From NCBI RefSeq assembly GCF_020733705.1, contig NZ_JAJFZM010000017.1, positions 124,001 through 188,000 on the forward strand: DNA of 64,000 nt, given 5' to 3'. Numbering within the stretch: the first letter of the stretch is position 1; each line of letters begins with the position of its first letter. A program made the translations under genes and the position numbers. Under the pieces are notes generated by a model. That model ran no database searches. It was not told where the DNA came from and worked only from the letters and a program-made list of their open reading frames with translations. This DNA is from Nocardia australiensis. Its GTDB lineage: Bacteria; Actinomycetota; Actinomycetes; Mycobacteriales; Mycobacteriaceae. Below, one piece after another: positions 52,308 through 61,048 of the stretch.

Positions 52308-52691
52308 ATGAATCGCATCAGCATTTCCATGACGACGCTCGTTCCGCTCATGTTCACAGGCTGGCTGGTCACGGCGCCCGGCGCGACGGCGGGGTCACCA
52401 GAAACGACCGGGCCTGCCGCCACGTCGATGGAGGTCCACGCGTCATTGCCCGCGCAAGGCTCCACTCCGGGTGCCCTGGCGATGTTGCTCACCGCAGGCA
52501 CGGGTTCAGCGCGGACATTGCTGGAATCGAACCCTGAGCTCGCATCGGTACCCGGCCTGTTGTGTCTCGCCGTCACGGAAGCCACGCGCGGCGATGGCAC
52601 GGGTTCGGCGGACACCGTGCCGCGAATCGTGAGCGCCGTGTTGCGGTTGCTGGAACTGGTCCGGCAGGTCCCGCTTCCCATCCCGCGCTGA
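52308..52691 (+). CDS. Small secreted protein of unknown function
   Basis: 127 residues from an ATG with GGAGG just upstream. A signal peptide is clear (MTTLVPLMFTGWLVTAPGAT followed by a likely cleavage at TAG-SPE). The mature part is polar with one cysteine and a C-terminal helix IVSAVLRLLELVRQVPLPIP. No domain recognised. It ends 6 bp before the M23 peptidase gene, so the two are probably co-transcribed and both act outside the membrane. Confidence 0.65.
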   Translation: MNRISISMTTLVPLMFTGWLVTAPGATAGSPETTGPAATSMEVHASLPAQGSTPGALAMLLTAGTGSARTLLESNPELASVPGLLCLAVTEATRGDGTGSADTVPRIVSAVLRLLELVRQVPLPIPR

Positions 52692-52697
52692 CACCGG

Positions 52698-53252
52698 ATG
52701 AATCGCGTCGGTGCACCGCGACCGCGCGACGTGAGTCGGGTCGTGACAGGCCTCGCCGGAGCGGTCTTCCTGCTGTGCATGCCGGGGCCGCCGCCGGTGG
52801 TGGCTGCTCCGGCCGGGCAATTCGCGTGGCCTTTGCAACCGCGGCCCGCGGTCGAGCGGCTGTTCGACAAACCAGAGAGTGACTGGTTACCGGGGCACCG
52901 AGGAGTCGATCTGGCCGGGACGGCTGGTCAGGCGGTACTGGCAGCCGGTGACGGGATCGTGGTGTTCGCCGGAACCGTGGCAGGCAAGCCGGTGGTGTCG
53001 ATCGATCATCCCGGCGGATTGCGGACCACCTACGAGCCGGTCGAGGCGACGATTTCGGTGGGCGCTCGGGTGGCGCGTGGGACTCGGATCGGGACGTTGG
53101 AGCCCGGTCACGAGGGTTGCACTGCCGCGGCATGCCTGCATTGGGGTGCTCGACGGGAGGGCGATAGGCACAGTCGCCGGGAGTATGTGGATCCGCTCGG
53201 TCTGGTGCATTCCACTCCCCTGCGCCTGAAACCGGTGCTCCGTCAGGGCTGA
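52698..53252 (+). CDS. M23-family metallopeptidase (LytM domain), secreted
   Basis: 184 residues. Signal peptide around VVTGLAGAVFLLCMPGP; the LytM domain has the zinc motif GHRGVDLAG (HxxxD), VLAAGDGIVVFAGTVAG, and CLHWGARR where the second histidine site lies. The canonical HxH there reads C-L-H, so only one of the two histidines is kept; endopeptidase activity is uncertain. Position next to rpsB matches M. tuberculosis Rv2891. Confidence 0.85.
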   Translation: MNRVGAPRPRDVSRVVTGLAGAVFLLCMPGPPPVVAAPAGQFAWPLQPRPAVERLFDKPESDWLPGHRGVDLAGTAGQAVLAAGDGIVVFAGTVAGKPVVSIDHPGGLRTTYEPVEATISVGARVARGTRIGTLEPGHEGCTAAACLHWGARREGDRHSRREYVDPLGLVHSTPLRLKPVLRQG

Positions 53253-53340
53253 GGCCGAACACATCGGACTCCTCATCAGGAGCTGGTGAGTTTTGTCGCG
53301 GGCTCTACCGAACAGTCGTTCCTACGGCCAGGATCGACCT

Positions 53341-53859
53341 ATGAACAATGCACTCGGTGATCCACCGTTCACCTATACCGAGGTGGGCGCGACCAAGGGG
53401 CGACTACCCGACGGGTATCACCGGTTTCGGCTGCGGCGCCCGATCGGGCATGGGCGGGCGCTGTTCGAGTTGGCCGGTGCCGAGATTCTGGCGTATCGAA
53501 TGCAGAAGGGCACCGGCATTTTTCACGAAGCAAGCACACCGACGGCCGCGCCGGGGACCCGGCTGACGATACGACTCGGCATGGGGCCGTTGGCAATTAC
53601 GGCGCCATGCCGAGTGGTGTACCTACTCGATGAACCGGATCGGCGTGGATTCGCCTACGGCACGCTGCCGGGACATCCAGAAATCGGCGAGGAGTTGTTC
53701 GCGGTCGAGTACGACTCGGCCGACGAGACCGTGTACGGACTGGTGACCGCGTTCTCCCGCGGTGGAGCCTGGTACGCGCGGCTGGGTGGGCCGGTGGTTC
53801 GCCTCCTACAGCGTTTTATTGCGAGCCGGTACATCAGTGCGCTCCCGACCGGCGACTAG
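53341..53859 (+). CDS. DUF1990 family protein
   Basis: 172 residues. The family pattern is YTEVGATKGRLPDGYHRFRL, the AFELAGAEIL-like LFELAGAEILAYRMQKGTGI, GYGTL-like FAYGTLPGHPEIGEELFAVE, and AFSRGGAWYARLGGPVVRLL at the end. No catalytic signature is known to me. Separate from the M23 gene by 88 bp. Confidence 0.85.
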   Translation: MNNALGDPPFTYTEVGATKGRLPDGYHRFRLRRPIGHGRALFELAGAEILAYRMQKGTGIFHEASTPTAAPGTRLTIRLGMGPLAITAPCRVVYLLDEPDRRGFAYGTLPGHPEIGEELFAVEYDSADETVYGLVTAFSRGGAWYARLGGPVVRLLQRFIASRYISALPTGD

Positions 53860-53937
53860 ACATACGGGCCAGTAAACAGCGAGACCGAGGCGGCAACGGG
53901 GTACGGACACATCATCGCGAACCCGCTGGCGCCGATA

Positions 53938-53958
53938 GCCCGTGGTGTCATCACGGGC
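53938..53958. terminator. Hairpin between convergent DUF1990 and YqeY-like genes
   Basis: GCCCGTG and CACGGGC form a perfect 7-base stem around GTGTCAT. Confidence 0.5.
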
Positions 53959-53974
53959 CAACGGCGCCAACGCC

Positions 53975-54340
53975 TTACAGCAGCGCCTCCAGCGTGGCCG
54001 CCTCGGCGCGCAACTTGTCACGACGCTCGACAGCTCCGAGGCTGTCGTATTCGGCGGCGGCGGTTGTACGGTCGGCGATTTCGGCGCGCACGACCCGTTC
54101 GATGTCCGCATCGGTGAGGTCGCGGCGGCGCGCTTCAGCCGCGCCGGGACCGACCGCGCTGGTCTCGATCGCACCGGCCCGCACTTCGTCCGCGTCTATG
54201 GCTTCCGCGTTGTCGATAGCTCCCAGCGCCGACCGTAGCGCCGCGATGGCGTTGCGGTCACGTGCCTTAATGGCGGCGGGGAGGGCGGCGCGCAAACGCG
54301 CACGGAGCGTACCGGACTGGTCGATCGCTTCGGTGGACAT
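53975..54340 (-). CDS. GatB/YqeY-like protein
   Basis: 121 residues from the ATG at 54340. LRARLRAALPAAIKARDRNA, IAALRSALGAIDNAEAID, then DIERVVRAEIADRTTAAAEY and AATLEALL follow the YqeY helical domain. The same frame stays open without interruption to a GTG at 54535, adding 65 residues with two CxxC pairs (CGNC and CPEC); whether that belongs to this protein is discussed as a finding. YqeY is thought to act on tRNA-dependent amidation, without firm proof. Confidence 0.72.
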   Translation of the reverse strand: MSTEAIDQSGTLRARLRAALPAAIKARDRNAIAALRSALGAIDNAEAIDADEVRAGAIETSAVGPGAAEARRRDLTDADIERVVRAEIADRTTAAAEYDSLGAVERRDKLRAEAATLEALL

Positions 54341-54553
54341 GCTGGCCGACCGTACGCGCGATGGGGTCGACGATCGACCGTTTTCCTCGAGACACTCGGG
54401 GCATGTTTCCGGCCTCGGAACGACGATCACCCGCACAAAGCCGTCGCGGTCGCGCCGTGTCGGCCCCGCGACGATGCAATCGCCAATGGCGCCGCAGTTC
54501 CCGCAACATCCGATCCGGCCGGATCGGTAGGTCACACCCGAACAGGGGCAAGA

Positions 54554-54766
54554 CTATTCAGGTCCGGGGGATGCACCCGGTCGGCGGCGGATCGCGGCCC
54601 TCCAACTATCTACTCGACGGCCTTTATCCCGGAGCAGCCAGAGCACCTGAACCAACGCGACCGACGCGGAGGACACCGTTGCACACACGAGCTCTACCGG
54701 ACCGCGTCGCGCATCCAGCAGCCGCCGCAACGGTATCGAAATCGCCTGGGCCAGAATGGGATACAT
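54554..54766 (-). CDS. Small hypothetical protein coupled to DUF202 genes
   Basis: 70 codons. Its ATG follows the upstream DUF202 stop directly (TGAATG), a sign of coupling. One moderately hydrophobic helix (VELVCATVSSASVALVQVLW) and a basic tail RRVDSWRAAIRRR. No domain recognised; may be an accessory to the two DUF202 membrane proteins. Confidence 0.45.
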   Translation of the reverse strand: MYPILAQAISIPLRRLLDARRGPVELVCATVSSASVALVQVLWLLRDKGRRVDSWRAAIRRRPGASPGPE

Positions 54767-55069
54767 TCATAGTTCGATCAACCCGGCTGCGGTCCATGCG
54801 CAAGCGACGGCGACAATCACCAGCACCGTCGCGGTGACAGCACGCGAGCCGTGTTCGAAACGCCCATCCCGCAAACTGCGATTACGCCGATAACACACCC
54901 CGGCAAGAGCTGTCAGCGCTGCGGCGGCCCCGACCGGCGCGATCGTCGCCGCCTGCCAGCCATTCATCGCAGCGTAATTGAGAAACAACGCGGCGACGAC
55001 CATCACTCCGATCGCCGTACGCCGCCACGCCAATGCGGTCCGTTCCGCGGCCAGGCCCGCCGGGCTCAT
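54767..55069 (-). CDS. DUF202 membrane protein (second of pair)
   Basis: 100 residues, three hydrophobic helices. The DUF202 hallmark is AAERTALAWRRTAIGVMVVA at the N-terminus. ATG at 55069 overlaps the stop of the preceding DUF202 gene as ATGA. Function unknown; paired DUF202 genes are frequent in actinobacteria. Confidence 0.82.
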   Translation of the reverse strand: MSPAGLAAERTALAWRRTAIGVMVVAALFLNYAAMNGWQAATIAPVGAAAALTALAGVCYRRNRSLRDGRFEHGSRAVTATVLVIVAVACAWTAAGLIEL

Positions 55070-55431
55070 CGCAGCAGTACCGCGATGCATGCCAGCACCG
55101 ACACCAGCGCGATCCCCGCCGACAGTATCGGCACCATGATTGTTTCGGGCAACGGCCCGCCGCGACGCATAACCGCGCCGATGCGCCGCCAACGTCCGTA
55201 GGCGCCGACCGCGATAGTCACCGCCAGCAGAATGCAACTCAACGCGAGCGCCCGCCGGACGCCCGACATCCCGAACGGCTGCACCAGGGTTTGCACGGCC
55301 ACACCGCCCGCGAGTAGACCGAGAGAGGTACGCATCCATGCCAGAAAGGTGCGCTCGTTAGCGAGCGTGAAGCGGTAATCGACCTCTTCTTCACCCTCGT
55401 CGGACTCTTCGGCGGGACTGGGGAGGTTCAC
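55066..55431 (-). CDS. YidH/DUF202 membrane protein (first of pair)
   Basis: 121 residues from the GTG at 55431. Acidic N-terminus (EESDEGEEEVDYRFTLANER), then TFLAWMRTSLGLLAGGVAV typical of YidH, and two more helices. The GTG overlaps the TGA of a 32-codon upstream frame (from 55526, with GGAGG nearby), which could be a coupled leader peptide. Function unknown. Confidence 0.82.
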   Translation of the reverse strand: MNLPSPAEESDEGEEEVDYRFTLANERTFLAWMRTSLGLLAGGVAVQTLVQPFGMSGVRRALALSCILLAVTIAVGAYGRWRRIGAVMRRGGPLPETIMVPILSAGIALVSVLACIAVLLR

Positions 55432-55644
55432 GCCGCCTCGGCAACCACAATGCGGCATACCGCGAGCTCACACCATCGCTGCGGAATTCGGTGCCGATCG
55501 CTGGGGTTCACGGGCGCCTCCTCCATCTCTGGTCGATTGACGTGCGTTGCCTGAGCAAACATCCGCAAGGGCAGCGTAGCCGTGGCCGGAACGGCCGTCC
55601 ACGAGCCCCACTGCGCGACAGCGAAGCCGGAGAGCCCGCTCGCC

Positions 55645-55887
55645 TCAGACCGTAATCGCATCCGGGTACGTCATCGCGAGTCGATCTACTACGGAAACCA
55701 TGAGCGCGCTTTTGGGCAATCCGAGCGATGCCAATTCTGTGGCGATCGCATGGTCACCGAGGTAGTCGATGAGCCGTTGCGCCGCGACGGTGGGCACCAC
55801 GTAGCTCGCCATGAAGGCGCGCGCGAACCGGATCCGCACCGGCATCCGTATTTCCTTGCCGAGAACGGCGTGGTTGCTCACGTCCAC
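55645..55887 (-). CDS. Small hypothetical protein upstream of xerC region
   Basis: About 80 residues; start uncertain among TTG 55890, GTG 55887 and GTG 55881, all after a GGAGG. Reads IRFARAFMASYVVPTVAAQR, then LIDYLGDHAIATELASLGLP and VVDRLAMTYPDAITV; probably helical, no signal peptide. No family recognised. Lies 42 bp downstream of xerC on the same strand. Confidence 0.55.
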   Translation of the reverse strand: MDVSNHAVLGKEIRMPVRIRFARAFMASYVVPTVAAQRLIDYLGDHAIATELASLGLPKSALMVSVVDRLAMTYPDAITV

Positions 55888-55929
55888 CAATCCTCCAAAA
55901 CTGGGTTCACGAAGACCGGACGGCCGGGA

Positions 55930-56850
55930 TCAGGCTCGGGGGTGGGCCTGATCGTGCACCTTCTTCAAACGTTCGATGGAGACATGCGTGTACAGCTGGG
56001 TGGTTGCCATGCTGGCGTGACCGAGCAGTTCCTGGACCACACGCAGGTCGGCGCCACCCTCCAGCAGATGTGTCGCCGCGGAATGCCTCAGGCCGTGCGG
56101 GCCCATGTCAGGCGCTCCCGGTATCGCCGAAACCACCTCGTGCACAACATTTCTGGCCTGACGCTGATCGAGGCGCTTGCCACGCCTTCCCAGTAGGAGC
56201 GCCCGCCCGGAGTCGGCGCAGGCAAAGGCGGGACGACCGTACTGCAACCAATCCGCGATCGCCGTATCCGCGGGCACGCCGAACGGCACGGACCGCTCCT
56301 TGTTGCCCTTGCCGAGCACTCGAACCAGATGCCGTTCCCGGTCGAGGTCGTCGATATCGAGTCCACACAGCTCGCTGACCCGAATTCCCGTCGAGTACAA
56401 CAGCTCCACGATCAACCGATCACGCAGTGCCATCGGATCACGTTGCACGGCACCCGATTCCGCCGCATCCATGGCGGCTACCGCCTGCTGGGTGCCGAGC
56501 ACCGCGGGCAGCACCCGATGCGCCCTCGGTGACCCGAGCCGCAGTCCTGGATCAATTTCCAGCCGGCCGGTCGCGGTCAGCCATGCGGTGAACGTGCGAG
56601 CCGACGATGCCCGCCGCGACATCGTCGTGCGGGCGACCCCCGACGCCGCCTGCTGCGCGAGCCAAGATCGCAGCAATGCCAGATCCAGTTCCCGGATAGC
56701 CGAATCGGATGATCGGGCATACAAATGGGTCAACAGCGCGCGGGCGTCACCAAGATAGGCCCGCACCGTATGCGCCGACCGGTTGCGGCCGAGGCGCAGG
56801 TGCCGCCCGAACTCCTCCAGTAACGCCTCGAGATCCTCCGGCAACTCCAT
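55930..56850 (-). CDS. xerC: Tyrosine recombinase XerC
   Basis: 306 residues; with XerD resolves chromosome dimers at dif. N-terminal SAM-like core-binding domain (LRLGRNRSAHTVRAYLGDAR), catalytic set: R in STGIRVSELCG, K in GKGNKERSVP, HxxR in HGLRHSAATHLLE, H in LLGHASMATTQ, nucleophile Y in QLYTHVSIERL. ATG at 56850 chosen; a TTG at 56874 adds 8 residues. Core position, downstream of dprA as in mycobacteria, argues against a mobile integrase. Confidence 0.94.
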   Translation of the reverse strand: MELPEDLEALLEEFGRHLRLGRNRSAHTVRAYLGDARALLTHLYARSSDSAIRELDLALLRSWLAQQAASGVARTTMSRRASSARTFTAWLTATGRLEIDPGLRLGSPRAHRVLPAVLGTQQAVAAMDAAESGAVQRDPMALRDRLIVELLYSTGIRVSELCGLDIDDLDRERHLVRVLGKGNKERSVPFGVPADTAIADWLQYGRPAFACADSGRALLLGRRGKRLDQRQARNVVHEVVSAIPGAPDMGPHGLRHSAATHLLEGGADLRVVQELLGHASMATTQLYTHVSIERLKKVHDQAHPRA

Positions 56851-57155
56851 TGCTTCACCGTCACCCGCCGACAAGCGGTTGGCAAGCCAGCGCGCCGTAG
56901 ATTACCTCGGTAATCCGTTGTCGCACCGGCCGTTTCCACCCGCAGGCCAACTCGATAGCCGCGCCGGCCCGCTCCGGGGGGCCTGGCAACATCGCCCCAG
57001 CACCCGATATCGACTGGCAGGCGCGCGGATGCCTGCGATCAACCGCTTGTCGTCGTCGAAATGTGGCCAGCGAACGCGCATTCGGGGTCGGCGACCGATC
57101 GGCGTCATCAGGCCGATCAGCGGGAAAGCCGAGCTCCGAACCTGACAGCCTGCCC
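56851..57155. other. dprA-xerC intergenic region
   Basis: 305 bp. In M. tuberculosis a siderophore-interaction gene (viuB) lies here; I see no trace of it. A minus-strand frame of about 69 codons (ending near 56902) contains HFDDDKRLIAGIRAP but matches nothing I know. Nothing else supported. Confidence 0.35.
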
Positions 57156-58682
57156 TCATGGGCCGGGCGGCTGGTCGACCCGATACCAACCGTACTCGTC
57201 CACCCCGACCAGTCCCGCAAGCTCCAAAGCCGGGAGCACGCCACGCACCGTCGAGAGCGCCACACCGGACTGGTCGGCGAGGTCTCGGGGCAGGCGGGCG
57301 CCGATTTTCGGTAGCGCGGCGAAGACGGCAGCTTCGTCGCCTGACAGTCGATCGCCGGGATCCGGCTTCAGGTCGGCAGGTAGTGACAGCCGCAATGGTC
57401 CCGCTTCGTCGATCACGTCCTCGGCGCGGGTAACGAGGACCGCCTCCCCCTCCCTGATCATGCGATGACAACCGACCGAGGATGCCGAGGTGATAGGTCC
57501 CGGGACAGCCAATGCCGGGCGGCCGAGCCTGCGAGCCCATTTAGCGGTGTTGCGGGAACCGCTGCGCAAACCGGCCTCCACCACCAGGACGCCGTCGGCC
57601 AGGGCGGCTATGAGGCGATTTCGGGCCAGGAATTGATGTTTGTGGGCGACAGTGCCGGGCGGATATTCGCTGACGACCAGTCCGCACTCCGCGATCTCGG
57701 AAAGCAGCCGGGCGTGCTGCGCCGGATATGGCCGATCGACGCCGCAGGCCAGAACCGCGATGGTCGGACCATCGACTGCCAGTGCCGCGCGATGTGCCAT
57801 GCCGTCGATACCGAACGCGGCACCGGAGACAATCGTCCAGCCCTGAACGGCCAGATCGCCTGCGATCTCGCCGGTTACCCGGTCTCCATAACCGCTGCTA
57901 CATCGCGCACCGACCACTGCGAGAGCCCGCTGGCTCGATTCGAGTAGCGAACGCGGACCGCGCACCCACAAGGCCAACGGCACCGCGCCATCCCGGTCGC
58001 GACCGGGTTCGAGTTGACTCAGTCCGAGCATCCGCCACGCGGGCCACTCGGGATCGTCCGGCGTAATCAGTCGCCCGCCGATCCGCTCGATGAATTCCAA
58101 GTCTCGCGCCGCAGTGTCGATTCCGCGACGCTTCTCGGTTGGCCCGCGCAGCGATTCCGGCAATGCACGCGCCCGTACCGCGTGCGCGGCTTCCAGAACC
58201 CCGACCGAATCGATCAACAACGACAGTGCTGCACAAGGACCTTCGACAACCCTCGACAGGTAGGCCCACGCCAAGCGCCGCTGATCGGCCTCGCTCGCAT
58301 CACCCGCGACCGCCACCCCTGGGGCAGAACCCGCGATCCCCGCTGTACCGACTAGCACGCACTCCGACGGTGCTACGCCACCATGACCACCAGTAGCGAA
58401 CTGCCCGGCATCTACCCCGCCGACAGGCATCACACGCCCACCATTCCGGATCGCGACCACGGCGGAATCCGTCACACCGCAATCGCCCACCCGCGACCAC
58501 CCCGCGGCTACGCCGGGTTCGGACACCACACCTCCCCCGCTACCCGGCCCGAAGGACGCAGCGGCATCGGCATCCACACCCGTGGGTATTTCGGCACATT
58601 CCAGCGGCCCTCCAACAGCCGGGACCGGTGCCGCGCGCTCCACACCTGCTGCGGCTGATGGCGTGTTCACGGCCCTGGTCAT
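57156..58682 (-). CDS. dprA: DNA-processing protein DprA with a long N-terminal extension
   Basis: 508 residues. The DprA Rossmann domain occupies about 200-420: VVGARCSSGYGDRVTGEIAG, VSGAAFGIDGMAHRAAL, VLACGVDRPYPAQHARL, FLARNRLIAALADGVLVVEA, SGSRNTAKWARRLGRPALAV; a winged-helix tail follows (ARLPRDLADQSGVALSTVRG). Ahead of the SAM-like part that begins DQRRLAWAYLSRVVEGP near 132 there is a low-complexity Gly/Ala/Val-rich stretch of about 130 residues absent from ordinary DprA. ATG overlaps the comM stop as ATGA. Confidence 0.93.
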   Translation of the reverse strand: MTRAVNTPSAAAGVERAAPVPAVGGPLECAEIPTGVDADAAASFGPGSGGGVVSEPGVAAGWSRVGDCGVTDSAVVAIRNGGRVMPVGGVDAGQFATGGHGGVAPSECVLVGTAGIAGSAPGVAVAGDASEADQRRLAWAYLSRVVEGPCAALSLLIDSVGVLEAAHAVRARALPESLRGPTEKRRGIDTAARDLEFIERIGGRLITPDDPEWPAWRMLGLSQLEPGRDRDGAVPLALWVRGPRSLLESSQRALAVVGARCSSGYGDRVTGEIAGDLAVQGWTIVSGAAFGIDGMAHRAALAVDGPTIAVLACGVDRPYPAQHARLLSEIAECGLVVSEYPPGTVAHKHQFLARNRLIAALADGVLVVEAGLRSGSRNTAKWARRLGRPALAVPGPITSASSVGCHRMIREGEAVLVTRAEDVIDEAGPLRLSLPADLKPDPGDRLSGDEAAVFAALPKIGARLPRDLADQSGVALSTVRGVLPALELAGLVGVDEYGWYRVDQPPGP

Positions 58683-60187
58683 TGCGCACCTCGCTGTCGA
58701 AAGTTCAACGCCGACATGACGTCCTGTGCGCTGGGCATACCGCCAGCACGCAAATCGCAGACCGTCCACGCGACTCGGATAGCGCGATCGGCGCCACGAG
58801 CCGACAACCTGCCGAGCCGCAGGGCGGTCTCCACCGGAGCGAGGGACTCTCGGGGCAGCCGAAACCGTTGCCGTAGCGCATGTCCGGGCACCTCGGCGTT
58901 GGTGGACCAGCCGAATTCGTGCCAGCGTCCAGCAGCGATCTTCCGTGCGGCCCCCACCCGTTCACGCACCACCGCACTGCTTTCGGCGGCCTCGGCGCCG
59001 AACCCGGCGCCGACGTGACCGTGCATCCGCACCCAGATATCAATGCGATCCATCAGCGGTCCCGATAATTTGCCGAGGTAGCGGCGACGCGCGAGCGGCG
59101 CACAGATGCAGTCGATATCGCGCGCCGGTGCGCACGGGCACGGATTGGCGGCAAGTACCAGTTGAAAGCGTGCCGGGAAGCGCGCCACACCGTCACGACG
59201 GGCGATGCGAACTTCGCCCTCCTCCAGCGGAGTTCGCATCGCCTCGAGGACCTTCGTTCCGATCTCGGCACATTCGTCCAGGAACAGGACCCCACGATGG
59301 GCCCGGCTGACCGCGCCCGGCCGGGCCATCCCCGATCCGCCGCCCACCATGGCGGCCGCGGAGGTGGAATGGTGTGGTGCGACGAAGGGCGGCGCGGTGA
59401 TCAGGGGTTGCTCATCGGACAACGCGCCGGCGACCGAATGTACGGCGGTGACCTCCAGCGCCTCGGCTTCCGACAGCGGTGGCAGCAGGCCGGGAAGACG
59501 TTGCGCGAGCATCGTTTTCCCGATCCCAGGCGGGCCTGTCAACAGCAGATGATGCCCACCGGCCGCGGCCACCTCCAGCGCCCACCTGGCTTCTTCCTGA
59601 CCGGCCACCTCACTGAGATCGCCTTCAGTGCGCACCACGTCGGGACGGGCGCGATCCGGCTCGGCCAGCGTGCCTTCGCCACGGAGCCAGGCGACCAGGG
59701 TGCGCAGGCTCGACACTCCATAGACCGCAATCCCATCCACCAAACCGGCCTCGGGCATGGCGGATTCGGGCACCACAACCGACGTCATACCCGCATTACG
59801 CGCGGCGATCACGGCGGGCAAGATACCGCGAACGCGCCGAACCCGTCCATCGAGCGCGAGTTCACCGAGCAATACGGTCCCTGCCAACCGTTCCGAAGGT
59901 ATTACTCCAGCGGCATCCAAAACCGCTGCGGCCAAGGCGGTGTCGTAGACGCTGCCGAGCTTGGGCAGGGTGGCGGGCGACAGCGCGAGCACGACCCTAC
60001 CGTCCGGCCACTTCTCGCCAGAGTTGACCACCGCGGACCGCACCCGATCGCGCGATTCCTGCAATGCCGTATCCGGTAGCCCGACGAGATGGACCGAGGG
60101 CAGGCCCTGCCCGATATCGGCCTCGATCTCGACCAGTTGACCGGTCACCCCGGTCACCGCGACGGAATGCGCCCGGCCGAGTGCCAT
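58679..60187 (-). CDS. comM: ComM/YifB-family magnesium-chelatase-like AAA ATPase
   Basis: 502 residues. N-terminal ribosomal-S5-like fold (LVEIEADIGQGLPSVHLVGL, DRVRSAVVNSGEKWP), Walker A LLLTGPPGIGKTMLAQRLPG, Walker B GVLFLDECAEIG, zinc-type CPCAPARDIDCIC and C-terminal helices with RLGRLSARGADRAIRVAW. ComM helicases aid heteroduplex extension in transformation in other bacteria; role in Nocardia unproven. Its ATG shares a base with the yraN stop and its stop overlaps dprA. Confidence 0.94.
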   Translation of the reverse strand: MALGRAHSVAVTGVTGQLVEIEADIGQGLPSVHLVGLPDTALQESRDRVRSAVVNSGEKWPDGRVVLALSPATLPKLGSVYDTALAAAVLDAAGVIPSERLAGTVLLGELALDGRVRRVRGILPAVIAARNAGMTSVVVPESAMPEAGLVDGIAVYGVSSLRTLVAWLRGEGTLAEPDRARPDVVRTEGDLSEVAGQEEARWALEVAAAGGHHLLLTGPPGIGKTMLAQRLPGLLPPLSEAEALEVTAVHSVAGALSDEQPLITAPPFVAPHHSTSAAAMVGGGSGMARPGAVSRAHRGVLFLDECAEIGTKVLEAMRTPLEEGEVRIARRDGVARFPARFQLVLAANPCPCAPARDIDCICAPLARRRYLGKLSGPLMDRIDIWVRMHGHVGAGFGAEAAESSAVVRERVGAARKIAAGRWHEFGWSTNAEVPGHALRQRFRLPRESLAPVETALRLGRLSARGADRAIRVAWTVCDLRAGGMPSAQDVMSALNFRQRGAQ

Positions 60188-60543
60188 CAGAAAACCGCCT
60201 TCAGATGGTCGATGACCGGCTGTTGCCCCCGGGGCACCAACACCGAGATCACGTCGAAGCGGATGTGCTGCCACGGCCCATCCTGCTCGGCCAACCACAA
60301 CAGGGCCAGCCGCCGGATTCGCTGCTGTTTGATGAAGGTGACGGCCTCGGCGGGAGTCCCGAAGTTCAGGCCGGAACGGGTCTTCACCTCCACGAAAGCG
60401 GTGACACAGGCGTTGCGGGCGATCAGATCCAGTTCGCCGTACCTACACCGCCAGTTCCTGCCGACGATCTCCATCCCGGCGGCCTGTAGGTACCGTGCCG
60501 CCAGCTCTTCCCCGTGTGCGCCGAGCGCCTGTTTGTGTGTCAC
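60187..60543 (-). CDS. YraN family (UPF0102) nuclease-like protein
   Basis: 118 residues, GTG start at 60543. Restriction-endonuclease-like fold: LGAHGEELAARYLQAAGMEI, NWRCRYGELDLIARN, FVEVKTRSGLNFGTP (ExK), matching UPF0102. First gene of the coupled yraN-comM-dprA series; the name-giving activity remains unestablished. Confidence 0.93.
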   Translation of the reverse strand: MTHKQALGAHGEELAARYLQAAGMEIVGRNWRCRYGELDLIARNACVTAFVEVKTRSGLNFGTPAEAVTFIKQQRIRRLALLWLAEQDGPWQHIRFDVISVLVPRGQQPVIDHLKAVF

Positions 60544-60699
60544 TCGGCCAGACTGCGCCCACCGCGCATCGACTCCGATCCGCCGACCTGCGCGAACAAC
60601 TTACCTGTTGATAGCGCTTCAGCTGTGGACAACCGCCGCTGGACACCCATCGACCGCGGTCGACCTGTCGGCGCAGTGTGGTAAAGCCCGTGCGCCTAC

Positions 60700-61005
60700 C
60701 TATTCGGGCAAGCGCAGGTCCGGCTTCTCCAGCTCTTCGATATTGACGTCCTTGAAGGTGATCACCCGAACGTGCTTGACGAAGCGGGCGGGCCGGTACA
60801 TATCCCAAACCCACGCATCGCTCATACGCACCTCGAAATACACCTCGCCGTCAGCATTCTGTGGCCGCAGCTCAACGGAATTGGCAAGGTAGAAACGGCG
60901 CTCGGTCTCCACCACGTACGAGAACTGCCCGACGATGTCTTTGTACTCGCGATATAGCGAGAGCTCCATCTCGGTTTCGTACTTCTCGAGGTCCTCAGCA
61001 CTCAT
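60700..61005 (-). CDS. DUF2469 family protein
   Basis: 101 residues, highly conserved actinobacterial protein (M. tuberculosis Rv2901c type): MSAEDLEKYETEMELSLYRE, YVVETERRFYLANSVEL, YFEVRMSDAWVWDMYRPARF, KDVNIEELEKPDL. Acidic, cytosolic, function unknown. Start at 61005 by conservation. Confidence 0.93.
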   Translation of the reverse strand: MSAEDLEKYETEMELSLYREYKDIVGQFSYVVETERRFYLANSVELRPQNADGEVYFEVRMSDAWVWDMYRPARFVKHVRVITFKDVNIEELEKPDLRLPE

Positions 61006-61048
61006 CGGGTGGGACGTCCTCCTTCTCGCCGCATTGCGTGTGCTGCCA

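Noticed and set aside
55930..56850. Tyrosine recombinase as a sign of a mobile element
   Set aside because: Its neighbours and length fit chromosomal XerC; no attachment repeats or phage genes nearby.
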